From: a bacterium | GTDB taxonomy: Bacteria; Pseudomonadota; Alphaproteobacteria; Rhodobacterales; Rhodobacteraceae | NCBI GenBank assembly: GCA_016124195.1 | Contig: WGOE01000004.1 | Location: 124,001 to 188,000 of the forward strand | Direction: 5' to 3' | Length of the DNA: 64,000 nucleotides | In this document: positions 8,866 through 18,136 of the stretch, piece by piece | How positions within the stretch are numbered: position 1 is the stretch's first letter | Layout: each line of letters starts with the position of its first letter | Translations under genes and position numbers: made by a program | Notes under the pieces: model-generated | Told to the model about the DNA's origin: nothing | The model's input: only the letters and a program-made list of their open reading frames with translations | Database searches by the model: none

Positions 8866-9786
8866 ATGGCCCTGCCGATCTACGCCTCTCCGCTTGAACG
8901 GGTCTGGTATTACACCTTCCGCTTCATCTGTGCGGCGATCTTCCTGTTCCTGATCGCGCCCATCCTGGTGGTGATCCCGCTGTCCTTCAACGCCGACAGC
9001 TTTTTCACCTTCTCGAAGGGCATGCTGGAACTGGACCCCGCCGCCTATTCGCTGAAATGGTATGATCTGATCCTGACCTTCCCCGATGTGCCGACCAACG
9101 TGGCGCGCGATGCGGCCTGGTGGCGCCTGGTCTGGGAGCACGCGGCCTGGGTGCTGGCCGCCAAGAATTCGATCATCGTGGGCTTTTTCGCCACGCTGAT
9201 CGCGACCTTCCTTGGCACTCTGGCTGCCCTCGGCCTCAGCCGGCCCGAGATGCCCTGGCGCAAGGCGATCACCGCGATCCTCATCTCGCCGATGATCGTG
9301 CCCCTGATCATCATCACGCTGGGCCTGTTCTTTTTCTATTCGGACATCGAGATCAACAAATGGGGAGTGCCCTATCTGGGCGTGATCCTCGCCCATGCCA
9401 CGCTGGGCATTCCCTTTGTCATCATCACGGTGACGGCGACGCTATCGGGCTTTGACCATTCGCTGACCCGGGCCGCGGCGAGCCTTGGCGCCTCGCCCGC
9501 CACGACCTTCTTCAAGGTGATCATGCCGCTCATCACGCCGGGCATGGTGTCGGGTGCGCTTTTCGCCTTTGTCACCTCGTTTGACGAAGTGGTGGTGGTG
9601 CTTTTCGTCGGCCGCAATGACGAACAGACCATCCCGCGCCAGATGTGGAACGGCATAAGAGAGCAGATCAGCCCGGCGATCCTGTCGGTGGCGACGATCC
9701 TTGTGGTGATCTCGATCGGGCTTCTGGCCTCGGTGGAAATGCTGCGGCGCAGGTCGGAACGCCTGCGCGGGATGAGCCCGCAATAA
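8866..9786 (+). CDS. polyamine-type ABC transporter permease (PotC family)
   Basis: A 306-residue inner-membrane permease with about six TM helices. The first is near residues 22-45, followed by a periplasmic insert (about 50-98). The EAA motif reads RAAASLGASPATTFFKVIMPLITPG. It forms the heteromeric channel with the preceding permease. Its TAA stop overlaps the ATG of the agmatinase-like gene by one base (TAATG), which indicates coupled expression. Confidence 0.9.
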   Translation: MALPIYASPLERVWYYTFRFICAAIFLFLIAPILVVIPLSFNADSFFTFSKGMLELDPAAYSLKWYDLILTFPDVPTNVARDAAWWRLVWEHAAWVLAAKNSIIVGFFATLIATFLGTLAALGLSRPEMPWRKAITAILISPMIVPLIIITLGLFFFYSDIEINKWGVPYLGVILAHATLGIPFVIITVTATLSGFDHSLTRAAASLGASPATTFFKVIMPLITPGMVSGALFAFVTSFDEVVVVLFVGRNDEQTIPRQMWNGIREQISPAILSVATILVVISIGLLASVEMLRRRSERLRGMSPQ

Positions 9787-10742
9787 TGGCCCATTCCTAT
9801 GAAACCGGCCGGCTGAACCTGCCCTTCGTTGGCATCGCGACCTTTGGCAAGCGGCCTTACGTCGAGGATTGGTCGCGCATCGACGCCGATGTGGCGGTCA
9901 TGGGCGCCCCCTTCGACTTTGGCACCCAGTTCCGCGCCGGCGCCCGCTTTGGCCCGCGTGCGGTGCGCGAGGCCTCGACCCTGTTCTCCTTCGGCCATGC
10001 CGACGCCTATGACCATGAGGACGATGCGACCTACCTGCCGCAATCGGTGCGCATCGTAGATATTGGCGATGCTGACATCGTCCACACCGACACGACGAAA
10101 AGCCACGCCAATATCCGCGCCGGGGTCGAGGCCATCCTGCAGGCCGGCGCCCTGCCGGTGGTGATTGGCGGCGACCATTCGGTCAACATCCCTTGTATCG
10201 AGGCTTTCGCGGATCAGGGGCCGATCCATATCCTGCAGATCGACGCGCATCTGGATTTCGTCGATGAACGGCACGGGGTCAGGGTCGGCCACGGCTCGCC
10301 CATGCGGCGGGCGGCCGAGAAGCCCTATGTCACCGGCCTCACTCAGGTCGGCATCCGCAATGTCTCGTCCACCGCGCGCGACGGATACGAGGCGGCCCGC
10401 GCCATGGGGTCGGATATCCTGTCGGTGCGCCAGTTCCGTGCGCTGGGGCCTGAAGCGGTGGCGGCGCGCATCCCTGAGGGCGCGCGGGTCTATGTGACGC
10501 TGGATATCGACGGGTTCTGCCCCTCCATCGCGCCGGGTACCGGTACGCCAAGCCACGGCGGGTTCCTCTATTACGAGGTTCTGGAACTGCTGCAGGCGGT
10601 GGCGCGCAGCCATGATGTCGTGGGCATCGACCTCGTCGAAGTGGCGCCCGACTATGATCACAGCCAATCGACCGCCATTCTAGCCGCACAGATCCTGCTG
10701 AACTTTCTCGGCTTCATCTTTCACGCCAGAGGAGCGCGATAG
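9786..10742 (+). CDS. agmatinase/arginase-family ureohydrolase
   Basis: A protein of about 318 residues that would hydrolyse a guanidino group to urea plus amine. Binuclear Mn ligands are visible: GGDHS, the DAHLDF segment (D-A-H-x-D) and LDIDGFCPSIAPGTGTP, which keeps D-x-D. The last motif reads FCPS where agmatinases usually have LDPA, so specificity may differ (agmatine, guanidinobutyrate or guanidinopropionate are all possible). The start ATG 9786 overlaps the permease stop; a longer in-frame extension upstream lies inside the permease gene. Coupling to an importer argues for catabolism of the imported compound. Confidence 0.88.
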   Translation: MAHSYETGRLNLPFVGIATFGKRPYVEDWSRIDADVAVMGAPFDFGTQFRAGARFGPRAVREASTLFSFGHADAYDHEDDATYLPQSVRIVDIGDADIVHTDTTKSHANIRAGVEAILQAGALPVVIGGDHSVNIPCIEAFADQGPIHILQIDAHLDFVDERHGVRVGHGSPMRRAAEKPYVTGLTQVGIRNVSSTARDGYEAARAMGSDILSVRQFRALGPEAVAARIPEGARVYVTLDIDGFCPSIAPGTGTPSHGGFLYYEVLELLQAVARSHDVVGIDLVEVAPDYDHSQSTAILAAQILLNFLGFIFHARGAR

Positions 10743-10795
10743 ATTTTTCGCAGAAAAATCGTGGCAGGCAGGGTCACAATTTTTCTGCGAAAAAT
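10743..10795. terminator. bidirectional terminator made of a perfect 17-bp inverted repeat
   Basis: The 17-nt arms at 10743-10759 and 10779-10795 are exact reverse complements around a 19-nt spacer. Each arm begins with ATTTTT and ends in AAAAAT, so a U-run follows the stem in either direction. It sits in the 57-nt gap between the convergent ureohydrolase and AEC genes, the expected position for a shared terminator. Confidence 0.75.
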
Positions 10796-10799
10796 TTCC

Positions 10800-11735
10800 T
10801 CACGGCAAGACCTGCAGCCAGACCCAGGCGGTGACAACCGACAAGGCGGTGGCGATCAGCACGGCCGAGGCATTGGCCCGTCGCCCCACGGCATATAGAT
10901 GCGCGAAAAGATAGGCATTGGCGCCCGGTGGCATCGCGGCGGTGACGGTGGCAGAGCGCAGGCCCGCCACATCAAGTTGCAACAGCAATCCAAGGCCATA
11001 GGTCGCCACCGGATGGACCAGCAGCGATACGCCCACGATCAGCGCGATAAGCCCCTTGTCGCCCTCTGGCCTGTAGCGGAACAGCACCCCGCCGAGGCCG
11101 AACAGCGCCGTCGGCAGGCCGGCCTTGCCCAGCATGTCGGTTGCCGCATCCACAGCCCCCGGGATCGGCAAATGGGCCAGGTTGACGACAAAACCCAGCG
11201 TGATCGCCAGCACCAGCGATTGGGTGAAGACCGCACGCAGCACCTTCAATGCGACGGGGCGTGCCGACAGGCCCTGGCCGTGGCTGCGCACCAGTTCCAT
11301 CAGCGTGATGCCGAAGGCGTAGAACATCGGCGAATGCATCGCGATGATGGCATAGTTGCCGGTCAGCGCCGCCGAGCCATAGGCGCGCTCGGTGATCGAC
11401 AGGCCCAACAGCAGCGAATTCGAGAACATGCAGGCAAAGCCCGTCGTCACCGCCTCTTCCAGTGGGCGTCCGAACAGTTTCCACGCGCCGAAAAAGCCTG
11501 CCGCAAAGCACAGGAAAGCCCCGGCGTAAAAGCTGATCAGCAGGCCGGGTTCGAAACTGGTCTTGAGGTCCAGGATCGAGATTTGCCGGAACAGCAGGCA
11601 AGGCACTGCGATGCCTTGTGAAAAGCTCATCAGGGCATCGACTGCGCCATGGCTCATGCCGCCCCATTTGGCCATGGCGTAACCGGCACCGATGACCAGA
11701 AAGACGGGCATGATGACATCCAGAAGCAATCCCAT
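10800..11735 (-). CDS. AEC-family permease
   Basis: A 311-residue, roughly ten-helix membrane protein of the auxin efflux carrier/malonate-malate permease family: N-terminal MPVFLVIGAGYAMAKWG, internal helix break with TGFACMFSNSLLLGL, and the late MPPGANAYLFA motif. Such proteins move organic acids or related anions; the substrate cannot be told. It starts 18 nt after the MBL hydrolase stop and so is probably the last gene of the SPOR-to-AEC operon. Confidence 0.85.
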   Translation of the reverse strand: MGLLLDVIMPVFLVIGAGYAMAKWGGMSHGAVDALMSFSQGIAVPCLLFRQISILDLKTSFEPGLLISFYAGAFLCFAAGFFGAWKLFGRPLEEAVTTGFACMFSNSLLLGLSITERAYGSAALTGNYAIIAMHSPMFYAFGITLMELVRSHGQGLSARPVALKVLRAVFTQSLVLAITLGFVVNLAHLPIPGAVDAATDMLGKAGLPTALFGLGGVLFRYRPEGDKGLIALIVGVSLLVHPVATYGLGLLLQLDVAGLRSATVTAAMPPGANAYLFAHLYAVGRRANASAVLIATALSVVTAWVWLQVLP

Positions 11736-11753
11736 CCTGCGCCCGTCCCCGTC

Positions 11754-12563
11754 TCAAGCCTGGTTGTCGAAGGTGATTGCCATGCCGTCATAGGCCGGCT
11801 CGATGCCCTTGGGCAGTTCGGCGCAGAGCGTCGCATAGTCCATGTCCAGATGCATGTTGGTCAAGACCGCGCGTTCGGGTCGGGCACGGGCGATCCAGTC
11901 CAGCGTCATGTCCAGATGCGCATGGGTCGGGTGCGGCTTGCGGCGCAACGCATCGACGACCCAGACCGACAGGCCGTCCAGCACCTGCCAGGCGGGTTCC
12001 GGCAGGGCCACCGCATCGGGCAGATAGGCCAGCGGTCCGATGCGAAACCCCAGGGCCTCCATCGCGCCATGATCGGCCACGAAGGGGGTGAAGCGGATCG
12101 CGCCGGCCGGACCGGGGACGTCGAAGGCGCCATGGCCGATGCCGTGCAGATCGAGGATCGGCGGATAGGGCGAATCCTCGGGCTGCACGAAGGCATAGCC
12201 GAAACGGGCGATCAGCGCGTTTTCGGTCGCGCCATCGGCCCAGACCGGCAGCCTGCGCCGCGTGTTGAAGACGATCTGGCGCAGATCGTCGATGCCATGG
12301 GTGTGATCGGCATGGGAATGGGTGAAGACCACGCCATCCAGCATGCCCACCCCGGCGTCCAGAAGCTGGTCGCGCATGTCGGGCGACGTGTCGATCAGCA
12401 CCCGGGTCCGCGCATCGCCCACGATCCGTTCGACCAGCATCGAACAGCGCCGTCGGCGGTTCCTTGGGTTGGTGGGGTCGCAGTCGCCCCAGTCGCCGCC
12501 CAGACGCGGCACGCCTCCGGACGAACCGCAGCCCAGGATTGTAAAGCGCAAGCTGGCCATCAC
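11754..12563 (-). CDS. MBL-fold metallo-hydrolase (PhnP-like)
   Basis: A 269-residue cytoplasmic hydrolase. N-terminal FTILGCGSSGGVPR and the metal motif HSHADHTHGIDD (H-x-H-x-D-H) are clear; a later VADHG and DALRRKPHPTHAH provide further metal ligands. This subfamily usually follows tatD in Rhodobacterales and is related to PhnP cyclic-phosphate phosphodiesterase and RNase Z-like enzymes, but no phosphonate genes are nearby, so the substrate is unknown. It overlaps the tatD stop by four bases. Confidence 0.85.
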   Translation of the reverse strand: MMASLRFTILGCGSSGGVPRLGGDWGDCDPTNPRNRRRRCSMLVERIVGDARTRVLIDTSPDMRDQLLDAGVGMLDGVVFTHSHADHTHGIDDLRQIVFNTRRRLPVWADGATENALIARFGYAFVQPEDSPYPPILDLHGIGHGAFDVPGPAGAIRFTPFVADHGAMEALGFRIGPLAYLPDAVALPEPAWQVLDGLSVWVVDALRRKPHPTHAHLDMTLDWIARARPERAVLTNMHLDMDYATLCAELPKGIEPAYDGMAITFDNQA

Positions 12564-13408
12564 GTCCCCTTGGCGGTGCGGACCGCGCGGGTGAAGAGCC
12601 GGTCGAAATTGGCCGAGGTCACGGCGGCGAACTCGGCCTCGGTGATGCCGAAGACCTGCGCGCCGGTGCGGGCGGTGAAGGCGGTATAGGCCGGTTCATT
12701 CCGTTTGCCGCGATGCGGGATCGGCGCCAGATAGGGGCTGTCGGTCTCGACCAGAATGCGGTTCAGGGGCGCCGACGCGAAGATCTCGCGCAATTCGCCC
12801 GATTTCGGAAAGGTCGCAATGCCCGACATCGAGAGGTAAAACCCCATCTCGAGCGCGGCCTCGGCCAACCTCTGGCCGGAAGAAAAGCAATGCATGACGC
12901 AAGGATAGGAGGCGATCTTCATGCCTTCGGCGAGGATCGCCTCGATATCTTCGTCGGCCGCGCGGGCATGGATGATCAGCGGCAGCTGGGTGGCCTGCGC
13001 CGCCTCGATATGGATCCGAAGCGAGGTCTTCTGGATCTCGGCGCTGTCGGCGGAATAGTGGTAATCAAGCCCGGTCTCGCCCAGGCCCACGAATTTCGGA
13101 TGCCGCGCATAAGCCACCAGATCCTCGACCGAGACCGCTGGGTCCTTGGCGGCACTCATCGGGTGGATGCCTGCAGCGTAGTAGACGCCCTCATAGGCCT
13201 CGGCAATGGCGCGGACCTGGGGTTCCTTGTGCAGCTTGGTGCAGATCGTGACCATGCGCGTCACCCCTGCAGCGCGGGCGCGGGCGATCACGGCGTCCAG
13301 TTCGCCGTCGAAATCCGCAAAGTCGAGGTGGCAGTGGCTGTCGACAAGTTCAAAGGGCGCCGGTGCAAGCGGGTCCGGCTTTGCGGGTTCGGATCTGAAA
13401 TCTGTCAT
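12560..13408 (-). CDS. TatD-family metal-dependent hydrolase/DNase
   Basis: A protein of about 282 residues with a TIM-barrel fold. Metal ligands are visible in VDSHCHLDF (HxH near the N-terminus), the GLGETGLDYHY segment with Glu, IHARAADEDI, VMHCFSSG and ETDSPYL (late Asp). TatD proteins act as Mg-dependent 3'-5' exonucleases or deacylases. The ATG at 13408 lies just after the holB TGA (13412-13410), with GAGGTG as RBS; an upstream in-frame extension lies inside holB and is unlikely. Confidence 0.92.
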   Translation of the reverse strand: MTDFRSEPAKPDPLAPAPFELVDSHCHLDFADFDGELDAVIARARAAGVTRMVTICTKLHKEPQVRAIAEAYEGVYYAAGIHPMSAAKDPAVSVEDLVAYARHPKFVGLGETGLDYHYSADSAEIQKTSLRIHIEAAQATQLPLIIHARAADEDIEAILAEGMKIASYPCVMHCFSSGQRLAEAALEMGFYLSMSGIATFPKSGELREIFASAPLNRILVETDSPYLAPIPHRGKRNEPAYTAFTARTGAQVFGITEAEFAAVTSANFDRLFTRAVRTAKGT

Positions 13409-13409
13409 G

Positions 13410-14531
13410 TCACCTCTGGACGACAAGTGCCGCCGTCTCATCGACCTTCAGGACCATATCCATGAGAAGGGCGGCAGGGTCAAGATTGACCGCCTTGCCC
13501 TTGCGGGCGCGCAGGCCCAAGTGCTGGGCGAGGTCGGCCCAGACCCGGGCTGCGCCGTCAAAAGAGGCAAGCCGTTCGATCAGCTGCGCCTCGCCCCGCG
13601 CGGCCTCGGGCGGCAGGGCGCGCAGGGCCGCCGCCCGGGCGAGGCGGGCCAGAAACGTGTCGATCAGCGTGACGGTCAGATCGAAGGCCTCGGGCGTCTT
13701 GCGGCTGGCGCCGGCCTCGGCCAATTGCCGCGCGAGGGCGCGGTCCATCTTGGGCAGGGTGGAGAAGAGGCGGATCAGGGCGGCGTAAAGCTTGAGCCCA
13801 TCGAGGCTGGACAGGCGGAACGCCTCACCCACCGAACCGCCGGCCAGTTCGGCCAGCGCCTCGCGGTCCTCGGCGTCAATCTCGGCCCCTGCCTGGGTCA
13901 GGGCAGCGGCAAGGTCGGGCGGTGTCAGGGCCGCCAGCCGCAGGTCGCGGCAGCGCGAGCGGATCGTGGGCAAGAGGTCGGCGGGCTGATGGCTGATCAT
14001 CAGGAAGGTCACCTTGGCGGGCGGTTCCTCAAGCAGTTTCAGGATGCCGTTGGCGGCCGAGCGGTTCATCTCGTCGGCCGAGTCAACGATCACCACGCGG
14101 CGGCCCCCGTCGGCGGCCGACAGGCCAAGGAAATTGCGCAAGCTTCGGGTTTCATCCACGGTGATCTCGGCGCGCAGGCGTTCGGCCTTGTCGTCATAGG
14201 GCCTGCGCAGCAGGAACAGGCGCGGTTCGGACAGGGCGGCGATGCGGTGGGCGACGGGATCGCCAGCCGGAATGTCCAGCGTCGCGGGTTTGGGTGCTGC
14301 GAAAAAACCGCCGTCATCCTCGGGTGTGGCCAGAAGAAAGCGCGCCAGCCGCCAGGCCAGCGTCGCCTTTCCCACGCCCTTGGGCCCCGAGATCAGCCAG
14401 GCATGATGCAGACGCGCCGCGTTGAAGGCCGCCAGAAAGGTCGCCTCGGCCGACTGATGGCCGAAAAGCTGCAAGGTCTCGCGCGGGTGGGGGGCGCCCT
14501 CCAGCCGGTCGGGTTCGGGCAGGTCGCTCAT
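13410..14531 (-). CDS. holB: DNA polymerase III delta' subunit
   Basis: A 373-residue clamp-loader subunit. The N-terminal AAA+ module shows LFGHQSAE, Walker-A-like GPKGVGKATLAWRLA, VIVDSADEMNRSAANGILKLLEEPP and the sensor LMISHQPADLLPTIRSRC. It opens the sliding clamp together with delta and gamma/tau subunits. Its start overlaps the tmk stop by four bases (ATGA), consistent with the conserved tmk-holB-tatD order. Confidence 0.95.
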   Translation of the reverse strand: MSDLPEPDRLEGAPHPRETLQLFGHQSAEATFLAAFNAARLHHAWLISGPKGVGKATLAWRLARFLLATPEDDGGFFAAPKPATLDIPAGDPVAHRIAALSEPRLFLLRRPYDDKAERLRAEITVDETRSLRNFLGLSAADGGRRVVIVDSADEMNRSAANGILKLLEEPPAKVTFLMISHQPADLLPTIRSRCRDLRLAALTPPDLAAALTQAGAEIDAEDREALAELAGGSVGEAFRLSSLDGLKLYAALIRLFSTLPKMDRALARQLAEAGASRKTPEAFDLTVTLIDTFLARLARAAALRALPPEAARGEAQLIERLASFDGAARVWADLAQHLGLRARKGKAVNLDPAALLMDMVLKVDETAALVVQR

Positions 14532-15145
14532 CTCAGATGGTCAAGGGCAAGGTTGGCGATGCGGCCCGCGATCTCGGCCTGGGTGGCCGTGCCGTCAATC
14601 ACCCGGAAGCGCGGCGCCTTGGCCAGCGCCAGAAAGCCCGCGCGCATCCGTTCCTGCAAGGCCAGCCCCATGTCTTCAAAGCGCATCTCGGTGCCGGCGC
14701 GGGTCTGGGCACGCGACAGGCCCAGTTCGGCGGGCAGGTCGATCAGAAAGGTCAGGTCGGGCTCGATCCCGATCATCAGGCTGTGCAGCCGATCGACCAG
14801 GCCCGCAAGATCCCCGCGCGATATGCCCTGATACATCCGCGTGCTGTCGGCAAAGCGGTCGGTGATCACCACCGCCCCGCGCGCGAGGGCCGGGCGGATC
14901 GTTTTTTCCAGATGGTCGCGCCGCGCGGCGGTGAACAGAAGGATCTCGGTCTCGGGCGACCAGCGGTCCGGGGCGCCCTCCAGCACCAGACGGCGGATCT
15001 CTTCGGCGCCGGGCGAGCCGCCGGGCTCGCGGGTCAGGACGACCTCGTGCCCCGCCGCCCGCAGCGCCTCGGCCAGAAGCCGGGCCTGGGTCGATTTGCC
15101 CGAGCCGTCGATGCCTTCAAAGCTTATGAACCCACCGGCCTGCAT
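14528..15145 (-). CDS. tmk: thymidylate kinase
   Basis: A 205-residue dTMP kinase. P-loop FEGIDGSGKSTQ, the TREPGG motif of the dTMP site, VITDRFADSTRMYQG and the LID region are all present. It converts dTMP to dTDP in the cytoplasm. It sits 10 nt after the D,D-carboxypeptidase stop. Confidence 0.96.
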   Translation of the reverse strand: MQAGGFISFEGIDGSGKSTQARLLAEALRAAGHEVVLTREPGGSPGAEEIRRLVLEGAPDRWSPETEILLFTAARRDHLEKTIRPALARGAVVITDRFADSTRMYQGISRGDLAGLVDRLHSLMIGIEPDLTFLIDLPAELGLSRAQTRAGTEMRFEDMGLALQERMRAGFLALAKAPRFRVIDGTATQAEIAGRIANLALDHLR

Positions 15146-15155
15146 CGCGCCCGGA

Positions 15156-16307
15156 TCACATGCCGTATTGGGCGCGCAAATGCCCGAAGGCGGTCAGCAG
15201 GCGGTCCATGAAACCCGCCGGGCCCACGTCGGAGGCGGCCACGAGGTCGATCTTCTGATCCTCCATTTCGGGCCGGTGCACGACCAGAACGCCCAGCTTG
15301 GCGCCCTTGGCGATGGGCGCCTTGATCGGCCCGGTATAGACCACGTCGGCCGAAATCCCGTTCGAGGTGCCGGCCGGGATCAGAAGCTGCAGGTCCTTTT
15401 CCGGCACGAGCCCGACCGAAGGTACGGAACCCAGCGACACGCTGGCCTCGGCCACTTCGGTGCCCGCCGTGACCACCGTCTTCAGCGAGAACTGGCGAAA
15501 GGCCCAGTTGGTGATGCGTTCGGCCTCTTGCCCGCGTTCGGCTTCTTTCTGCAGGCCGTTGAAGGCGAAGATGATCCGCCGGTCGCCCTGCTTGACCGAC
15601 CCGACCAGGCCATAGCCCGCCTCTTCGGTGTGCCCCGTCTTGAGCCCGTCCGCGCCAACGCCCAGCGACAACAAGGGGTTGCGGTTGTTGGCATTGGCCG
15701 GGGCGCGGTTCTTGTAGTCGAAATCGGTCTCGGCAAAGTTCGAATAAAGCTCGGGATAGGCGGTGATCAGATGCAGCGACAGCATGCCCAGATCGCGCAT
15801 GCTCATCCGCTGGCCGGGGTCGGGCCAGCCGCTGGAATTGGCGAAGGTCGAGTGTTCAAGGCCCAGCGTCTTGGCCCTTTCGGTCATCTTGCGGGCGAAT
15901 TCCTCTTCGGTGCCCTCCAGCCCCTCGGCCACGACGGTGCAGGCGTCGTTGCCGGAATTCACGATCATGCCCTGGATCAGTTCCTTGACGGTCGGCCGGT
16001 CGCCCAGCTGCAGATACATGGTCGAGCCGCCCATCGCGGTATAGCTGACCGCCTTGGGCGAGACGCCGAAGGTCGTGTCCATCTGGACGCGGCCCTCCTT
16101 CAGCGCCTCGAACAGCATTTCGATCGTCATCAGTTTGGACATCGAGGCGGGCGGCACCGGCTCGTCGCCGTTCTTGTCCAGAAGCACGGTGTTGGTGGTG
16201 ACGTCATAGACCCAGGCATGGGTTGCGATGGTCTCGAAAGCCTGGCCGGGCAGGGCAGAGATCAGCGACAGGGCCAGAGCGATGACAAGGCGATGAAGAA
16301 GGGTCAT
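15156..16307 (-). CDS. D-alanyl-D-alanine carboxypeptidase (DacA/PBP5 family)
   Basis: A 383-residue penicillin-binding protein. After a signal peptide (about residues 1-23, ending GQAFE) come the serine-protease motifs SMSK (S-x-x-K, about residue 56), SGN in VNSGNDA and KTG in LKTGHTEEAGYG. A C-terminal PBP5_C-like beta domain and a weakly amphipathic tail follow. It trims pentapeptide stems of peptidoglycan in the periplasm. It is second in the operon after the SPOR lipoprotein, a cell-wall pairing that makes functional sense. Confidence 0.94.
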   Translation of the reverse strand: MTLLHRLVIALALSLISALPGQAFETIATHAWVYDVTTNTVLLDKNGDEPVPPASMSKLMTIEMLFEALKEGRVQMDTTFGVSPKAVSYTAMGGSTMYLQLGDRPTVKELIQGMIVNSGNDACTVVAEGLEGTEEEFARKMTERAKTLGLEHSTFANSSGWPDPGQRMSMRDLGMLSLHLITAYPELYSNFAETDFDYKNRAPANANNRNPLLSLGVGADGLKTGHTEEAGYGLVGSVKQGDRRIIFAFNGLQKEAERGQEAERITNWAFRQFSLKTVVTAGTEVAEASVSLGSVPSVGLVPEKDLQLLIPAGTSNGISADVVYTGPIKAPIAKGAKLGVLVVHRPEMEDQKIDLVAASDVGPAGFMDRLLTAFGHLRAQYGM

Positions 16308-16392
16308 TTCGGGACCAGTCCTTTCAGACGTTCAGACAAATGGGCGCCCCGGTCGGGCGCTGCGTTCCGGCTCAGGGCGCCGCCCGGGCGGG

Positions 16393-17325
16393 TCAGCGTT
16401 TCAGGACATAGGCGTCCTTGAAGCCCGCCGCCTTGATCCGGGCCAGAAGTGCCGCATCGCCCCGGGCCGTCACACTCCACAAGGGTTTGTCATGGCTGGT
16501 TTCCGAGGTCGTCGTGCTGGCGATGCCGGCCTTTTTCAAGATGTCAGAGGCGCGTTTGGCATTGGGCTCGACCGAGAATATGCCGACCTGGATCAGGCTG
16601 CCAGAGGCTTTGGTCTGGGTTTGAGGTTGTGGCGCAGGGGCCGCTGCCATCTGTGCCTCGGGTTTGGCCGCGGCGCCCGCGGCCTTGTCGGTTGCGGCGG
16701 GCTTGGTCTGCGCGGTCACCGCCGCCGCGGCCGTGGGCTTGCCCGAGGCCGGTTTGGCTGCCGCCGCGCGGTCGATTGCGGCGGAAGCGGTTGCCGCCAC
16801 GTCGGTCTTGGTCCCGGTCTGCACGCCTTCATTGGCATCCAGCAAGGGCTTGTTGGCATCGGGCGCCGGGGCAGGGGTCTCGTCCCGGCGCAGCGCGGTG
16901 ACCTTGATCTCTGCCGGCTGCCCGGCCACCAGACCCAGCGCATCGGCGGCATCCGAGGACAGTTGCAGCTTCGGTCCCGGTAGCGAGGCGTCGCGCTGGA
17001 ACAGCCCGCCGATGACGAACTTGCCATTGGCCGGGTTGCGCATGATCACCCGCTCGGGGTTCTTGGCATCGGGCGAGGCGACCCAGACGCCGCCCAGCGA
17101 CGGCCGGCCATCCCAAAGCCCCTTGTCCGTGGTCTGGTAGACCTCGGGCGCCTCGACGTCATGATCGACGAGCTGGACCGAGGTCGCCGTCGCAGCCCCA
17201 TCGCCGGCCGCCGCGGCGCTGGCGCCATCAGAGACCGATGTGTTCGCCGTGCCGAGCGTGCAGCCCGAAACCGCCGCCAGCGCCAAGCCGCTCACAATCC
17301 AAGTTTTCAGCATCATTCCTGCCAT
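16393..17325 (-). CDS. SPOR-domain lipoprotein (RlpA-like)
   Basis: A protein of about 310 residues with a lipoprotein leader (LKTWIVSGLALAAVSGC, lipobox VSGC). The middle part (WVASPDAKNPERVIMRNPAN to AEIKVTALRRDE) resembles the RlpA double-psi beta-barrel core. A long Ala/Pro/Lys-rich linker follows, and the last 75 residues form a SPOR domain (SLIQVGIFSVEPNAKRASDILKKAG). SPOR domains bind denuded glycan at the septum. Several in-frame ATGs lie between 17382 and 17313; the one at 17325 has GGGG six bases upstream and is chosen, tentatively. First gene of the minus-strand operon. Confidence 0.82.
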   Translation of the reverse strand: MAGMMLKTWIVSGLALAAVSGCTLGTANTSVSDGASAAAAGDGAATATSVQLVDHDVEAPEVYQTTDKGLWDGRPSLGGVWVASPDAKNPERVIMRNPANGKFVIGGLFQRDASLPGPKLQLSSDAADALGLVAGQPAEIKVTALRRDETPAPAPDANKPLLDANEGVQTGTKTDVAATASAAIDRAAAAKPASGKPTAAAAVTAQTKPAATDKAAGAAAKPEAQMAAAPAPQPQTQTKASGSLIQVGIFSVEPNAKRASDILKKAGIASTTTSETSHDKPLWSVTARGDAALLARIKAAGFKDAYVLKR

Positions 17326-17337
17326 TCCATGCCCCAT

Positions 17338-18136
17338 GCTCTTGCACGGTCTTTCGCCGTGCTTGCCTGTCGTCCCTGTCATGGGCCGGATGTGTCGGCC
17401 GGATCAGGGTTTGCGCCCGTTTTCGGGCCCGTTGTATTTCCGGGTCCGCCTTGCGGTCCGGTCCCGTCTTTCGTTTTGCGGCGCGGCCTTCCGATGGCCG
17501 AACCGATCCTGCCGGCCAGCGCTGCCCTGACCACCATGGCCGGGCGCCTTGCGGTCCCCGGTTCGCGCGCAGCATAGCGACAAGCAACGGCGCAGGGAAG
17601 TCTGCCTCTGTCCCCTTCGCGAGGTCGGGCGGAAAAGGGCCGGACACGACCACGCTGCGCGTCAGGTTTGCCGCATCGGCGCTGCCGACCCAACGGCCTC
17701 GGGATCACGACCCAAGGCAGGGCGGAGCGAGGACCGCATGCATCCTGCGCCGTCTCAGCCCTCAGCGGGCCCGCGGCCTCGGCGTTTCGCGCGATGGCGG
17801 CGGGTCGTGGAGCGGCGTGCCCTTGCGCAGGATGGCGGACGCCCGCCCTGTCGCCGGTCCGCCATGACGGCACCCCGGCCCGGTGCGCCATGAGCCTGAC
17901 CCCTTTGGCCTTGCGGTGCTGCCGCGAACGGCCAGTGTGTTTCGGCGTGCAAATTTTCCGGCCGGGCCCTTTCAGAATCGCAAAGCCTTCGCTATGCCCC
18001 GCGCGGCAGAGGCGGGTGGCCTGTCGCCCGCTTCCGCAAGTTTAAGAAGCAGCGGTTCGCACCTTGGCACGGCCCGAAAACCTCGCCCTTCGCATCGCTG
18101 CGATGGGTCAGCCCGGAGCCTCGGCGCGAACGGTAT
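17338..18136. other. about 800-nt stretch without a supportable gene
   Basis: Several open frames run through this GC-rich stretch on both strands, but all have Arg/Pro/Ala-rich translations, no recognisable domain and no good RBS. The segment probably holds the promoter of the SPOR operon near 17340-17400 and the upstream region of tRNA-Ser. I see no convincing gene. Confidence 0.5.

Noticed and set aside
12560-12563. Possible frameshift at the tatD/MBL junction
   Set aside because: The four-base ATGA overlap is a normal translational-coupling arrangement repeated at tmk/holB.
17238-17891. Long overlapping frames on both strands upstream of tRNA-Ser
   Set aside because: Arg/Pro-rich low-information translations with no domain or RBS, typical of chance frames in GC-rich DNA.
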